Below are positions 37,111 through 48,009 of a stretch of 64,000 bases of DNA, in pieces (the first letter of the stretch is position 1; each line of letters starts with the position of its first letter). This stretch comes from Burkholderiaceae bacterium. Lineage in GTDB: Bacteria > Pseudomonadota > Gammaproteobacteria > Burkholderiales > Burkholderiaceae_C. Below the pieces are notes generated by a model. It worked only from the letters and a program-made list of their open reading frames with translations. It was not told the origin of the DNA and ran no database searches. The stretch is taken from positions 62,001-126,000 of the forward strand of contig JAGOPK010000007.1 of assembly GCA_017992055.1 (NCBI GenBank), in the 5' to 3' direction. Position numbers and translations under genes: made by a program.

Positions 37111-37887
37111 TCAATGCGGCTTGTGGCCGGCGCCGAGGTAGGCCTCGATGACCTTGTCGTTGCGCTGCACCTCGGCCGGCTCGCCTTCGGCGATCTGCTT
37201 GCCGTAGTCGAGCACGGTGACGCGGTCGCACAGGCCCATCACCAGCTTCACGTCGTGCTCGATCAGCAGGATGGTGCGGCCGTCCTTGCGGATGCGGTCG
37301 ATCAGCTCGCGCAGCACCAGCTTCTCGGTGGCGTTCATGCCGGCGGCCGGCTCGTCGAGTGCGATCAGCTTGGGATCGGTGGCCAGCGCGCGGGCGATCT
37401 CCAGGCGGCGCTGGTCGCCATAGCTCAGCGTGCGCGCCTTGTAGTCGGCATAGCGGCCGATGCCCACATAGTCCAGCAGCTCCTGGGCGCGCTGCGCGAT
37501 GGCCGCCTCCTCGGCCTTGAAGCCGGGCGTGCGCAGGATGGCGCCGAGCAGGCCCGAGCCGCTGCGCACATGGCGGCCGACCATGACGTTTTCGGCCGCC
37601 GTCATCTCGGCGAACAGGCGGATGTTCTGGAAGGTGCGCGCGATGCCGGCCTTGGCCACCTCGTGCACCGCGCTCGGCTTGTAGGCCGCACCACCGAGCT
37701 GGAAGCTGCCCGAATCGGGCGTGTACAGGCCGGTGATGACGTTGAAGAAGGTGGTCTTGCCGGCGCCGTTGGGGCCGATCAGGCCGTAGACTTGGCCCTT
37801 GCGGATGGTGATGCCCACGTCCGACAGGGCCTGCAGCCCGCCGAAGCGCTTGGACACGTTCTTGACCTCGAGGACGGTGTCGCTCAT
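37111..37887 (-). CDS. livG: Branched-chain amino acid ABC transporter ATPase LivG
   Basis: A 258-residue ATPase. Walker A GPNGAGKTTFFNV, signature LSYGDQRRLEIARAL, Walker B LIALDEPAAGMN and ILLIEHDVKLVMGLCDRV are intact; the C-terminus AEVQRNDKVIEAYLG is typical of LivG. It should form the second nucleotide-binding domain with LivF. Start ATG at 37887, 34 bases after livM. Confidence 0.94.
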   Translation of the reverse strand: MSDTVLEVKNVSKRFGGLQALSDVGITIRKGQVYGLIGPNGAGKTTFFNVITGLYTPDSGSFQLGGAAYKPSAVHEVAKAGIARTFQNIRLFAEMTAAENVMVGRHVRSGSGLLGAILRTPGFKAEEAAIAQRAQELLDYVGIGRYADYKARTLSYGDQRRLEIARALATDPKLIALDEPAAGMNATEKLVLRELIDRIRKDGRTILLIEHDVKLVMGLCDRVTVLDYGKQIAEGEPAEVQRNDKVIEAYLGAGHKPH

Positions 37888-37921
37888 CTGGGATGTTCTT
37901 TCGTGCGTCCGGGTCGGGTAC

Positions 37922-39010
37922 TCAGTTCTTCACCGGCTGCGGCGCGGCCTTGCCATGCTCGGGCGAGGGCCACAGGCCACGCGGGCGCAGCAGCATGATG
38001 GCGATCATGGCCAGCGCGATCAGCAGCTGGCGCAGGATGGCGGCATCGATGCGGCCATCGGTCAGGCGCTGCAGGTCCAGCTCGCCGGCCACCCAGCGCA
38101 GGGCCTCGGGCAGGGCCGCCAGCAGCACCGCGCCCAGCACCACGCCGGGGATGTGGCCGATGCCGCCCAGCACCACCATGGCCACGATCATGATCGACTC
38201 CTGCAGCGAGAACGACTCGGGCGAGACGAAGCCCTGGAAGGTGGCGAACATCACGCCCGACACGCCGCCGAAGGTGGCGCCCATGCCGAAGGCCAGCAGC
38301 TTGAGGTTGCGGGTGTTGATGCCCATGGCCTTGGCGGCGATCTCGTCCTCGCGGATGGCCATCCAGGCGCGGCCGACGCGGCTGCGCTCCAGCCGGTAGC
38401 AGATCACCACGCTGACCACCACCAGCAGCAGGAACAGGTAGTAGTACTTGGTGACCGACGAGAACTCGAAGCCGAACAGCTCGCCGGGCCGGCCCAGGTC
38501 CATGCCGAAGATCTTCAGGCTGTCGATCTGGCTGATGCCCTTGGGACCGTTGGTGATGTTCACCGGCCGGTCCAGGTTGTTCATGAACACGCGGATGATT
38601 TCGCCGAAGCCCAGCGTGACGATGGCCAGGTAGTCGCCACGCAGCTTCAGCGTGGGCGCGCCCAGCAGCATGCCGGCCATGCCGGCCAGGGCCGCACCGA
38701 GTGGAATGACCAGCCAGATCGGCGTGTGCATGCCGTTCGGAAAGATGGTCTTGACCGCCGCGAAGGTGTCGCTCAGGTGCGGGCTGGCCATCAGGCCGAA
38801 CATGTAGGCGCCGACCGCGTAGAAGGCCACATAGCCCAGGTCCAGCAGGCCGGCGTAGCCGACCACGATGTTCAGGCCCAGGGCCAGCAGCACATAGAGC
38901 AGCGCAAAGTCCAGCATGCGCACCCAGAAGTTGCCGGCATGCTGGGCGATCAGCGGCAGCACCATCAGGGCCACGGCCGCGATCAGGAAGACGACGAGCT
39001 TGTTCTTCAT
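37922..39010 (-). CDS. livM: Branched-chain amino acid permease LivM
   Basis: A 362-residue membrane permease with about ten hydrophobic segments. The family core GYAGLLDLGYVAFYAVGAYM and LRGDYLAIVTLGFGEIIRV are clear, as is the EAA-like region AIREDEIAAKAMGINTRNLK. It forms the translocation pore with LivH. Start ATG at 39010. Confidence 0.93.
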   Translation of the reverse strand: MKNKLVVFLIAAVALMVLPLIAQHAGNFWVRMLDFALLYVLLALGLNIVVGYAGLLDLGYVAFYAVGAYMFGLMASPHLSDTFAAVKTIFPNGMHTPIWLVIPLGAALAGMAGMLLGAPTLKLRGDYLAIVTLGFGEIIRVFMNNLDRPVNITNGPKGISQIDSLKIFGMDLGRPGELFGFEFSSVTKYYYLFLLLVVVSVVICYRLERSRVGRAWMAIREDEIAAKAMGINTRNLKLLAFGMGATFGGVSGVMFATFQGFVSPESFSLQESIMIVAMVVLGGIGHIPGVVLGAVLLAALPEALRWVAGELDLQRLTDGRIDAAILRQLLIALAMIAIMLLRPRGLWPSPEHGKAAPQPVKN

Positions 39011-39026
39011 GTTGGCAGTTCCTCGC

Positions 39027-39950
39027 TCAGGCCCGATCCGCGACCCGCTCGCCCAGCAGGCCCTGCGGCCGCACCGTGAGCACCAGGATCAGCACCGCAA
39101 AGGCGAAGATGTCGGCGTACTGGCTGCCCAGCACGCCGCCGGTCAAGGGGCCGATGTAGCCCGAGCCCAGGGCCTCGATCACGCCCAGCAGGATGCCGCC
39201 GACCACGGCGCCGGCCAGGTTGCCGATGCCGCCGAACACCGCCGCCGTGAAGGCCTTGAGCCCCGGCAGAAAGCCCATGGTGTGCTGCACCGTGCCGTAG
39301 TTGGCCGCATACATCACGCCGGCCAGCGCGGCCAGCGCGGCGCCGATGATGAAGGTGGCCGAGATCACCATGTCGGGGCGCACGCCCATCAGCGCGGCCA
39401 CGCGCGGGTTCTCGGCGGTGGCGCGCATGGCACGCCCGAGCTTGGTGCGGTTGACCAGGTACATCAGGCCAGCCAGCGTGACGGCCGTGACCACCAGGAT
39501 CAGGATCTGCGTGATGTTGATGACCGCGCCGCCGATGAAGATCGGGTCGCCCGACAGCAGGATGGGATAGGGCTTGGTGCTGGGCTTCCAGATGATCATG
39601 GCCAGCGTCTGCAGCAGCAGGCTCATGCCCATGGCGGTGATCAGCGGTGCCAGCCGCGGCGCATTGCGCAGCGGCTTGTAGGCGATCTTCTCGATGCTGT
39701 AGTTGAGCGCCGAGCAGACGACGATGGCCGCGATCAGGCTGATCAGCAGCACCACCCAGCCGGGCAGGCCGCTGGCGGCCAGCACCTGCACCACGGTCCA
39801 GCTGGTCAGGGCGCCGACCATCAGCACCTCGCCGTGGGCGAAGTTGATCAGGTTGATGATGCCGTAGACCATCGTGTAGCCCAGTGCCACCAGCGCATAC
39901 ATGCTGCCGAGCACCAGACCGTTGATGATCTGTTGCAGAAAAATGTCCAT
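39027..39950 (-). CDS. livH: Branched-chain amino acid permease LivH
   Basis: A 307-residue membrane permease, first gene of the operon. It begins MDIFLQQIINGLVLGSMYAL with the characteristic GIINLINFAHGEVLMVGAL, has YKPLRNAPRLAPLITAMGMS, and ends in IGNLAGAVVGGILLGVIEAL-type helices. It lacks an adjacent periplasmic binding protein gene (livJ/livK), so that component is probably elsewhere in the genome. The upstream 255 bp contains the likely operon promoter. Confidence 0.94.
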   Translation of the reverse strand: MDIFLQQIINGLVLGSMYALVALGYTMVYGIINLINFAHGEVLMVGALTSWTVVQVLAASGLPGWVVLLISLIAAIVVCSALNYSIEKIAYKPLRNAPRLAPLITAMGMSLLLQTLAMIIWKPSTKPYPILLSGDPIFIGGAVINITQILILVVTAVTLAGLMYLVNRTKLGRAMRATAENPRVAALMGVRPDMVISATFIIGAALAALAGVMYAANYGTVQHTMGFLPGLKAFTAAVFGGIGNLAGAVVGGILLGVIEALGSGYIGPLTGGVLGSQYADIFAFAVLILVLTVRPQGLLGERVADRA

Positions 39951-40080
39951 CGAGGAGGGTCTCCGTCCGGGTCGTGCCCTGTCGCCGCAGCCGCGGCGGG
40001 TTTGCCGCGGCAGTGTCGGTCGCCGGTGTGGTCGTTGTTGTTAGCAAGAACCCGGCCGGGTGCGGCTCGGGCTGGCGCGC

Positions 40081-40086
40081 ATTGTA
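40081..40086 (-). promoter_or_regulatory. -10 box upstream of livH
   Basis: On the minus strand TACAAT reads from 40086 to 40081, about 130 bp upstream of the livH start. It is a close match to the -10 consensus; the -35 is weak. Moderate support only, in the 255-bp gap between livH and rarA, where no gene was seen. Confidence 0.35.
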
Positions 40087-40205
40087 GGCAGGCACCAATG
40101 CACAGATGTCCGGCCGCAAGCGACGGAAAGCCGTGCAACTGACCAAGATCAGATCGAAGATCCGTGCTTTCGTCGGCCAGCAAGCGGATTCAGGGATAAC
40201 CCGTG

Positions 40206-41573
40206 TTACCCGGCCGGGTCCGCGTCCCGGTCCAGCTGGCGCAGAAAGGCCAGCTTCTCGCCGATCTTGGCCTCCAGGCCACGCGGCACCGGCTGGTACC
40301 AGCCGGGCTCGGCCATGCCCTCGGGCAGGTAGGTCTCGCCGGCCGCATAGGCATGCGGCTCGTCGTGGGCATAGCGGTAGTCGTGGCCATAGCCCAGCTC
40401 CTTCATCAGCCGGGTCGGCGCATTGCGCAGGTGCACCGGCACCTCGCGGCTGCCGTCCTGCTTGACGAAGGCGCGGGCCTGGTTGTAGGCCATGTAGCCG
40501 GCATTGCTCTTGGCCGCCATCGCCAGGTAGATCACCGCCTGGCCGAGGGCCAGTTCGCCCTCGGGGCTGCCCAGGCGCTCGTAGGTGGTGGCCGCGTCGT
40601 TGGCGATCTGCAGCGCACGCGGGTCGGCCAGGCCGATGTCCTCCCAGGCCATGCGCACGATGCGCCGCGCCAGGTAGCGCGCATCGGCGCCGCCGTCGAG
40701 CATGCGGCACAGCCAGTACAACGCGCCGTCGGGGCTGGAGCCACGCACCGACTTGTGCAGGGCCGAGATCTGGTCGTAGAAGTGGTCGCCGCCCTTGTCG
40801 AAGCGGCGGCTGTTCAGCGTCAGCGCATTGGCGACGAAGTCGGCATCGATGCGCGTCTGGCCGGCGGTGCTGGCCGCGGTGTGGCACTGCTCCAGTAGGT
40901 TGAGAAAGCGCCGCGCATCGCCATCGGCATGGCCGACCAGGGTGTCGACCGCGGGGGCGTCGAACTGCAGCGCGCCCAGCGTCTGCGGCTCGCTGCGCTG
41001 GGCGCGGGCCAGCAGCTGCTTGAGCTCGTCCTCGGCCAGCGGCTTGAGCACATACACCTGGGCCCGCGACAGCAGGGCCGAGTTGACCTCGAACGACGGG
41101 TTCTCGGTGGTGGCGCCGATGAAGCTGACCAGGCCGCTCTCGGCATAGGGCAGCAACGCATCCTGCTGCGACTTGTTGAAGCGGTGGATCTCGTCGACGA
41201 ACAGGATGGTGTGCTTGCCGCGCACCAGGTGGGCCTGGGCCTGTTCCATCGCCGCGCGGATGTCCTTGACGCCGGAGAACACCGCCGACAGCGCGATGAA
41301 CTCGCAGTCGAAGGCGGTGGCCATCAGCCGCGCCAGCGTGGTCTTGCCCACGCCGGGCGGGCCCCAGAAGATCATCGAATGCGGCTTGCCCGACTGGAAG
41401 GCCAGGCGCAGCGGCTTGCCCGGGCCCAGCAGATGACCCTGGCCCATGATGTCGTCCAGGCCGCGCGGGCGCAGGCGCTCGGCCAGCGGGGCCGCGGCCA
41501 GGGGTTGCGGAACCGGGGCCGAGCGGCCGCCATCGGCTTCGGCGAACAGCGAATCCTGCATGCGCGAACTCAT
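40206..41573 (-). CDS. rarA: Replication-associated recombination protein RarA
   Basis: A 455-residue AAA+ ATPase that acts at stalled replication forks. Walker [16 protein letters not shown], Walker [21 protein letters not shown] and sensor [20 protein letters not shown] are intact; the C-terminal half has the RarA-type [19 protein letters not shown] and [20 protein letters not shown]. Start ATG 41573 or 41561. Its location beside lolA-ftsK is conserved in betaproteobacteria, here interrupted by cheW. Confidence 0.95.
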   Translation of the reverse strand: MSSRMQDSLFAEADGGRSAPVPQPLAAAPLAERLRPRGLDDIMGQGHLLGPGKPLRLAFQSGKPHSMIFWGPPGVGKTTLARLMATAFDCEFIALSAVFSGVKDIRAAMEQAQAHLVRGKHTILFVDEIHRFNKSQQDALLPYAESGLVSFIGATTENPSFEVNSALLSRAQVYVLKPLAEDELKQLLARAQRSEPQTLGALQFDAPAVDTLVGHADGDARRFLNLLEQCHTAASTAGQTRIDADFVANALTLNSRRFDKGGDHFYDQISALHKSVRGSSPDGALYWLCRMLDGGADARYLARRIVRMAWEDIGLADPRALQIANDAATTYERLGSPEGELALGQAVIYLAMAAKSNAGYMAYNQARAFVKQDGSREVPVHLRNAPTRLMKELGYGHDYRYAHDEPHAYAAGETYLPEGMAEPGWYQPVPRGLEAKIGEKLAFLRQLDRDADPAG

Positions 41574-41621
41574 GTGCCGATTGTCGCAGCCGGGCGTGGC
41601 CACCCGGGAATGGCCGGCCGG

Positions 41622-41642
41622 AGCCCGGTTTTTCCGGGCTTT
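41622..41642. terminator. Terminator-like hairpin between rarA and cheW
   Basis: AGCCCGG, loop TTTTT, CCGGGCT, followed by TT. It resembles an intrinsic terminator, yet it sits between two divergent genes, 69 bases before cheW. It might be a cheW leader structure or a relic of the cheW insertion. Confidence 0.45.
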
Positions 41643-41710
41643 GCGCCGGCCGCGCCGGCCCCACCATGCCGTCCAGCGATTTGTCCCAACCCGTCCGCCA
41701 AGGATCCGCC

Positions 41711-42247
41711 ATGAGCGCCATCACCGCCGTCGAACAACAGGCCGTCAACCAGGCCGCCGGCAGCACCGTGCGCGGTGCACCGCGCGAGGTGCTGTCCTTC
41801 AAGCTCGGCGCCGAGGAATACGGCATCGACATCCTGAAGGTGCAGGAGATCCGCGGCTACGAGCAGCCCACGCGCATCGCCAATGCGCCGCAGTTCATGA
41901 AGGGCGTGGTCAACCTGCGCGGCGTGATCGTGCCCATCGTCGACATGCGCGTGCGCTTTGCGCTGGACGACGTCAAGTACGACGCCTTCACCGTGGTCAT
42001 CATCCTCAACGTCACCGGCCGCACCGTGGGCATCGTGGTCGACTCGGTCAGCGACGTGCTGGAGCTGGGCGGCGAGCAGATCAAGCCGGCGCCCGAGTTC
42101 AACGGCAGCATCGACGCCAGCTACATCACCGGCCTGGGCACGGTGAAGACCGGCGACGACGAGCGCATGCTGATCCTGCTGGACATCGAGCAGATGATGT
42201 CCAGCCCCGAGATGGGCCTGACCGACGGCGGCCTGGGCCTGCACTGA
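41711..42247 (+). CDS. cheW: CheW-type chemotaxis coupling protein
   Basis: A 178-residue CheW protein coupling chemoreceptors to the CheA kinase. The SH3-like domains are clear: [39 protein letters not shown] and [20 protein letters not shown], with [20 protein letters not shown] near the end. An AAGGA site precedes the ATG at 41711. It is an orphan: no other che, fla or receptor genes are in the window. Confidence 0.93.
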   Translation: MSAITAVEQQAVNQAAGSTVRGAPREVLSFKLGAEEYGIDILKVQEIRGYEQPTRIANAPQFMKGVVNLRGVIVPIVDMRVRFALDDVKYDAFTVVIILNVTGRTVGIVVDSVSDVLELGGEQIKPAPEFNGSIDASYITGLGTVKTGDDERMLILLDIEQMMSSPEMGLTDGGLGLH

Positions 42248-42266
42248 GCAGGCCCTGCCCCCTCCA

Positions 42267-42285
42267 GGCCGGGCGGCGCCCGGCC
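42267..42285. terminator. Bidirectional hairpin between cheW and lolA
   Basis: GGCCGGGC-GGC-GCCCGGCC, perfect 8-base arms, lies between the two convergent stop codons. It can stop transcription from either side, though without T tracts. Confidence 0.5.
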
Positions 42286-42295
42286 ACGGCGGCCT

Positions 42296-42937
42296 TCACT
42301 GCTTCAGCACATCGGCGCCCGCCGGCGGCTGGAAGCGGAAGCTGTCGGCCGGCAGGGCCAGGCCCTGCTGCACGGCGCTGAAGCGCAGCGTCGAGCGCTG
42401 GCCGAAGCTGTCGACGATCTCCAATGCCGCCAGTTCGCGGCCCTTGAAGCCGACATTGAGCTGGCGCACCGTGCCTTCGCTGCCCGGCGCATTGGCGCTG
42501 GCCTTGGGCGTGGCCTGCACCCATTCCAGCCCGTCACTGCGCGACGGCGCATTGGCCAGCGTGAAGTCGCGCTCCAGGCCGTTGCCGGACAGCAGGGCCG
42601 CCGGTGTGGCGCCCAGCGCCTGGTCGAAGGGCCGCACGGTGACCTGGTTCAGGTCGGCATCGTGCAGCCAGACCTGGCGGCCATCGCTGACGATCAGCTG
42701 CACATAGGGCTTGTCGTAGGCAAAGCGGAACAGATTGGGCCGCTGGAAGGCGAAGCTGCCGCTGGAAGTCTTCTTGCGTGCGCCGTCGGGCGAGACCACG
42801 GTCTGCGTGAAGTCGGCCCGCCCGGTCTGCACCTCGCGCACGAAGGCGCGCAGCGTCTCGACGCCATCGGCATGCGCGCCCCAGGCCGTGCCGGCCAGCA
42901 GGCTGCCCAGGATCAGGCTTCGGTACAGAGCGTTCAT
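42296..42937 (-). CDS. lolA: Outer-membrane lipoprotein carrier LolA
   Basis: A 213-residue periplasmic chaperone that carries lipoproteins from LolCDE to LolB. Signal peptide [16 protein letters not shown]; the mature protein has the LolA motifs [29 protein letters not shown] and [16 protein letters not shown]. The C-terminal half is the usual open beta barrel. Start overlaps the ftsK stop by four bases, so it is co-translated with ftsK. Confidence 0.93.
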   Translation of the reverse strand: MNALYRSLILGSLLAGTAWGAHADGVETLRAFVREVQTGRADFTQTVVSPDGARKKTSSGSFAFQRPNLFRFAYDKPYVQLIVSDGRQVWLHDADLNQVTVRPFDQALGATPAALLSGNGLERDFTLANAPSRSDGLEWVQATPKASANAPGSEGTVRQLNVGFKGRELAALEIVDSFGQRSTLRFSAVQQGLALPADSFRFQPPAGADVLKQ

Positions 42938-45279
42938 TCGTCGCGTTTCGGCAGCAGCAGGTCGCGGTTGCCATTGGTGGCCATGGACGATACGAGGCCG
43001 GATTTCTCCATTTGTTCCAGCAGCCTCGCGGCACGGTTGTAGCCGATGCGCAGATGGCGCTGCACCAGCGAGATGCTGGCCTTCTTGTGCTGCAGCACGA
43101 TGGCCACCGCCTGGTCGTACATCGGGTCGCTCTCGCCGTCGCCACCAGCCCCGCCGCCGCCCGGGCCGCCGGCCGCATCACCGTCGCCGTCCAGCGTGCC
43201 GCCTTCGAGGATGCCCTCGATGTAGTTGGGCTCGCCCTGGCTCTTGATGTACTCGACCACGCGGTGCACCTCGTCGTCGCTGACGAAGGCACCGTGCACC
43301 CGCACCGGCAGGCCGCCGCCGGGTGTCAGGTACAGCATGTCGCCCTGGCCCAGCAGGGCCTCGGCACCCATCTGGTCGAGGATGGTGCGGCTGTCGATCT
43401 TGCTGCTGACCTGGAAGCTCAGCCGCGTGGGGATGTTGGCCTTGATCAGGCCGGTGATGACGTCCACGCTGGGCCGCTGCGTGGCCAGGATCAGGTGGAT
43501 GCCGGCGGCGCGTGCCTTCTGCGCCAGGCGGGCAATCAGTTCCTCGATCTTCTTGCCCACCACCATCATCAGGTCGGCCAGCTCGTCGATGACGATCACC
43601 ACATAGGGCAGGCGTTCCAGCGGCTCGGGCTCCTCGGGCGTCAGGCTGAAAGGGTTGGGGATCTTTTCCTCGCGCGCCGTGGCCTCGTCGATCTTCTTGT
43701 TGTAGCCGGCCAGGTTGCGCACGCCCAGCTTGGACATCAGCTTGTAGCGCCGCTCCATCTCGCCGACACACCAGTTCAGCGCATTGCCGGCCTGCTTCAT
43801 GTCCGTCACCACCGGGCACAGCAGGTGCGGGATGCCCTCGTAGACGCTCATCTCCAGCATCTTCGGGTCGATCAGGATCAGCCGCACATCGCGTGCCTCG
43901 GCCTTGTAGAGCAGGCTCAGGATCATCGCGTTGATGCCCACCGACTTGCCCGAGCCGGTGGTGCCGGCCACCAGGCAGTGCGGCATCCTGGCCAGGTCGG
44001 CCACCACCGGCGCGCCGACGATGTCCTTGCCCAGGCCCATGGTCAGCTGGCTGGCGGCGCTGTTGTAGACCTCGCTGCCCAGGATCTCGGCCAGGCGGAT
44101 CATCTGGCGCTTGGCATTCGGCAGCTCCAGCGCCATCGTGGTCTTGCCGGGGATGGTCTCGACCACGCGGATGGACACCAGCGACAGCGAGCGCGCCAGG
44201 TCCTTGGCCAGGTTCACCACCTGCGAGCCCTTGACGCCGGTGGCCGGCTCGATCTCGTAGCGCGTGATCACCGGGCCCGGCGAGGCCGTGACCACACGCA
44301 CCTCGACGCCGAAGTCGCGCAGCTTCTTCTCGATCAGCCGGCTGGTCATTTCCAGCGACTCGGGCGAGACCGAGTCCTGGCGGCTGGGCGCGGCGTCCAG
44401 CAGGTCCACCTGGGGCAGCTTGCCGTCGTGGATCTCGGCGAACAGCGGCTTCTGGCGCTCCTTGGCCACGCGCGCGCTCTTGGGCACCTCGACCACGGTG
44501 GGCTCGATGACGATGGGCACATGGTCCTCGACCACGGCGCGCTCGACCTCGACCTCCTGCTCACGCTCGCGCGTCAGCACCTCGGCGATGCGCAGGTCTT
44601 CCTTGACCTCGCGGGCCTGCTCGCGGCGCTGCCACAGGCCTTCGATGGCCGCGCCCAGGCCATCGGCCAGGCGCGCCCACGAGAAGCGCAGCGCCAGCGC
44701 CGAGCCGACCACGCCCAACGCGATGAACAGCACGCCCGAGCCGGCAAAGCCCAGCCAGCGCATCGCCAGCGGGCCGATCAGCGCGCCCAGCACACCGCCG
44801 GCCTGGCCGCCCGGCACCCAGGCATCGAGCCGGTACAGCCGCGTCCATTCCAGGCCGCAGCTGGCCAGCAACAGCAGGACCAGTCCCAGCCAGACCATCC
44901 AGCCCGGCCGGCCCAGCGCATCACTCGAGGTGCTGCCGCGCAGCCAGCGCGCCAGCAGGGCCAGCCAGCCACGCAGGCCGACCAGCATCGGCCACAGCAC
45001 CGAGCCGCCCAGCAGGAACAGGCCCAGGTCCGACAGCCAGGCGCCGATCAGGCCGGCCTTGTTGGCCACGGGCGCGCCGCTGCCCGAGGTGGAGAAGGCC
45101 GGATCGGCCGCTGAGTGGGTGACCAGCGCCAGCAAGGCCAGCAGCCAGGCGGCACCGCCGATCAGCAGCAGCAGTTGCTGGCGCCAGCGAGGCGCGGCGG
45201 TTTGAGGTGTGGCGGCCGAACCCTGGCGCGCCAGCCCTGGCGCGGACTCGCCGCGCAGGGTTGCTAGCGAAAAGCTCAT
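42934..45279 (-). CDS. ftsK: DNA translocase FtsK/SpoIIIE
   Basis: A 781-residue DNA pump coordinating chromosome segregation with division. N-terminal membrane helices ([18 protein letters not shown] and others) are followed by a linker shorter than in Escherichia coli, then the motor: [20 protein letters not shown], Walker [13 protein letters not shown], Walker [19 protein letters not shown] and [20 protein letters not shown]. The C-terminal winged-helix gamma domain ([20 protein letters not shown]) recognises KOPS-type sequences. The start ATG at 45279 excludes a non-conserved extension. Confidence 0.95.
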   Translation of the reverse strand: MSFSLATLRGESAPGLARQGSAATPQTAAPRWRQQLLLLIGGAAWLLALLALVTHSAADPAFSTSGSGAPVANKAGLIGAWLSDLGLFLLGGSVLWPMLVGLRGWLALLARWLRGSTSSDALGRPGWMVWLGLVLLLLASCGLEWTRLYRLDAWVPGGQAGGVLGALIGPLAMRWLGFAGSGVLFIALGVVGSALALRFSWARLADGLGAAIEGLWQRREQAREVKEDLRIAEVLTREREQEVEVERAVVEDHVPIVIEPTVVEVPKSARVAKERQKPLFAEIHDGKLPQVDLLDAAPSRQDSVSPESLEMTSRLIEKKLRDFGVEVRVVTASPGPVITRYEIEPATGVKGSQVVNLAKDLARSLSLVSIRVVETIPGKTTMALELPNAKRQMIRLAEILGSEVYNSAASQLTMGLGKDIVGAPVVADLARMPHCLVAGTTGSGKSVGINAMILSLLYKAEARDVRLILIDPKMLEMSVYEGIPHLLCPVVTDMKQAGNALNWCVGEMERRYKLMSKLGVRNLAGYNKKIDEATAREEKIPNPFSLTPEEPEPLERLPYVVIVIDELADLMMVVGKKIEELIARLAQKARAAGIHLILATQRPSVDVITGLIKANIPTRLSFQVSSKIDSRTILDQMGAEALLGQGDMLYLTPGGGLPVRVHGAFVSDDEVHRVVEYIKSQGEPNYIEGILEGGTLDGDGDAAGGPGGGGAGGDGESDPMYDQAVAIVLQHKKASISLVQRHLRIGYNRAARLLEQMEKSGLVSSMATNGNRDLLLPKRDE

Positions 45280-45413
45280 GGGGTGGATTGTGGCCCACCC
45301 CTGCAGCGCCCATCGATGCCAGGCGCGAGCCGGCCGAGCGCCCGGCCGCCCGAAGCCGGCCGGCGACCCGCTTGGCGGGTGGCGCCGCGTACCCGCGACG
45401 CCGGGTGCCCCAA

Positions 45414-46082
45414 TCACACGGGCTGGGCCTGCTCCTTGATGACCACGAAGCCGTTGTCCTGCGTCTCGATGACGCCACGCTCCTCCAGGTCCTTCATCAC
45501 CCGGCTGACCATCTCGCGCGAGGCGCCCACCACCTTGGCCATGTCCTGGCGCGAGACCTTGGCGCGGATGATCTTCACGCCGTTCTGGTCCTCGGCCATC
45601 TCCAGCAGGGTGCGGGCGACGCGGCCGTAGACATCCAGCAGGGCCAGCGACTCGATCTGCCGGTCGGCATGGCGCAGGCGCCGCACCAGGCCGCGCAGGA
45701 TGGAATAGCTCAGCGACGAATGCTCGGGCAGGCAGCGCTGGAAGTCGGCGCGGCCCAGGATCAGCATGTCGGTCTGCACCTCGCAGCGCACGGTGGCCGA
45801 GTGCGCCTCGTTGTCGATCAGGCTCATCTCGCCGACATAGTCGCCCGACTCCAGCACCGCCAGGATGACCTCGCGACCGCGGGTGTCCGAGGTCAGCACC
45901 CGCGCCCGGCCATTGAGCAGGATGAACAGCGCATTGCTCTTGCGGCCCTGCTCCACCACCAGCTCGCCGCGGCGGAAGCGCCGCTTGACCACGCTGTCGG
46001 CAATCGCCTGCGCCTGGTCATTGGTCAGCATCGAAAACAGCGGCACGCGCCGGATCAGATCCAGGTTGCTCAACATCGACAT
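45414..46082 (-). CDS. Crp/Fnr-family transcription regulator
   Basis: A 222-residue regulator: cyclic-nucleotide-type sensor ([40 protein letters not shown]) and a C-terminal helix-turn-helix ([20 protein letters not shown]). It lacks the four cysteines of Fnr, so it does not carry an iron-sulfur cluster. The [15 protein letters not shown] loop resembles the cAMP-binding site of Crp, but ligand identity is not certain. It is divergent from trxB. Start ATG 46082 is preceded by GGGGAA. Confidence 0.9.
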   Translation of the reverse strand: MSMLSNLDLIRRVPLFSMLTNDQAQAIADSVVKRRFRRGELVVEQGRKSNALFILLNGRARVLTSDTRGREVILAVLESGDYVGEMSLIDNEAHSATVRCEVQTDMLILGRADFQRCLPEHSSLSYSILRGLVRRLRHADRQIESLALLDVYGRVARTLLEMAEDQNGVKIIRAKVSRQDMAKVVGASREMVSRVMKDLEERGVIETQDNGFVVIKEQAQPV

Positions 46083-46159
46083 CGTGTATTCCCCTTCCTC
46101 AGCGAATGCTCGGCAGTGTGCGCCCCATGGCGATGCGCATTAGCCGGCAACAACGCTGA

Positions 46160-47275
<1,116 letters not shown>

Positions 47276-47296
47276 GCACAGCCGCCGTTTTCTGGC

Positions 47297-47302
47297 TATA
47301 AT
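47297..47302 (+). promoter_or_regulatory. Consensus -10 box of rpmB-rpmG
   Basis: TATAAT, a perfect -10 hexamer, lies 21 bases after the trxB stop. No -35 close to consensus is visible at 16-18 bp. Transcription from here would give a 5' leader of about 170 bases before rpmB, which holds no ORF that could be supported. Confidence 0.6.
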
Positions 47303-47481
47303 CAGCGTCTTTGCCGAATTCTGGCGATCTGAATTTTCAGGTCGCGCTGATCACCAATCGGCGCAATTCGAAGGGCAGCCATCAGGCGGCTGGCCGCGAC
47401 CCCCGGAACCTCCGGGATTCGCCCCGCCCCCTGCGCTGGTTGCCGTGCCTGCAACAGTCATACTGAGTCTGGAGAAGCGTC

Positions 47482-47715
47482 ATGGCACGCGTCTGTCAAG
47501 TCACGGGCAAGGGCCCGATGGTGGGTCACAATGTGTCCCACGCCAACAACAAGACCAAGCGTCGCTGGCTGCCCAACCTGCAGTACCGCCGCTTCTGGGT
47601 CGAGAGCGAGAACCGTTGGGTGCGTCTGCGCATCAGCAACGCGGCGCTGCGCCTGATCGACAAGGTGGGCATCGACAGCGTCGTCGCCGACCTGCGCGCC
47701 CGGGGCGAGCTGTAA
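47482..47715 (+). CDS. rpmB: 50S ribosomal protein L28
   Basis: A 77-residue ribosomal protein. It begins [20 protein letters not shown] and contains [18 protein letters not shown] and [14 protein letters not shown], the full proteobacterial L28 signature. A GGAGAAG site precedes the ATG at 47482. It forms an operon with rpmG 42 bases downstream. Confidence 0.98.
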   Translation: MARVCQVTGKGPMVGHNVSHANNKTKRRWLPNLQYRRFWVESENRWVRLRISNAALRLIDKVGIDSVVADLRARGEL

Positions 47716-47757
47716 GCCGCCCGCCCTCTCTAACCCACCGCACACCCGGAGCAGACC

Positions 47758-47928
47758 ATGGCCACCAAAGGCGGACGTGAAAAGATCAAGCTGGAGTCCA
47801 CCGCGGGCACCGGCCACTTCTACACCACGGCAAAGAACAAGAAGACGACGCCCGAAAAGCTCGAATTCATGAAGTTCGACCCGAAGGCGCGCAAGCACGT
47901 GCTGTACAAGGAAATGAAGCTGAAGTGA
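47758..47928 (+). CDS. rpmG: 50S ribosomal protein L33
   Basis: A 56-residue ribosomal protein: [20 protein letters not shown], then [20 protein letters not shown] and a C-terminal [12 protein letters not shown]. The zinc-binding cysteine pairs found in some L33 proteins are absent, so this is the C-minus form. A CCCGGAG site precedes the ATG. Second gene of the rpmB-rpmG operon; followed by a clear terminator. Confidence 0.97.
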   Translation: MATKGGREKIKLESTAGTGHFYTTAKNKKTTPEKLEFMKFDPKARKHVLYKEMKLK

Positions 47929-47959
47929 TCGGCTGATCACCCGGCTTTCGCCCTTCCGA

Positions 47960-47998
47960 CAAGGCCCGCCCGGCATCCCGGCGGGCCTTGTTGCTTTC
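47960..47998 (+). terminator. Intrinsic terminator after rpmG
   Basis: CAAGGCCCGCC (47960-47970), a 9-base loop, GGCGGGCCTTG (47980-47990), then TTGCTTTC. A strong 11-bp stem with a T-rich tail 32 bases after rpmG. It may also serve the convergent dgoA gene, which ends at 48010. Confidence 0.8.
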
Positions 47999-48009
47999 AG
48001 GCCTGTTTC

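Noticed and set aside
40106-40205. Small plus-strand open frame over the liv-rarA gap
   Set aside because: It runs antisense into rarA, has no ribosome binding site and no family sequence; the gap more likely holds the liv promoter.
39007-41832. Open frame of 941 codons over livH and rarA
   Set aside because: It crosses two genes with clear families in other frames and has no recognisable domain.
45207-45400. Plus-strand frame opposite the ftsK start
   Set aside because: Shadow of ftsK and its upstream region, with Arg/Pro/Ala-rich non-coding composition.
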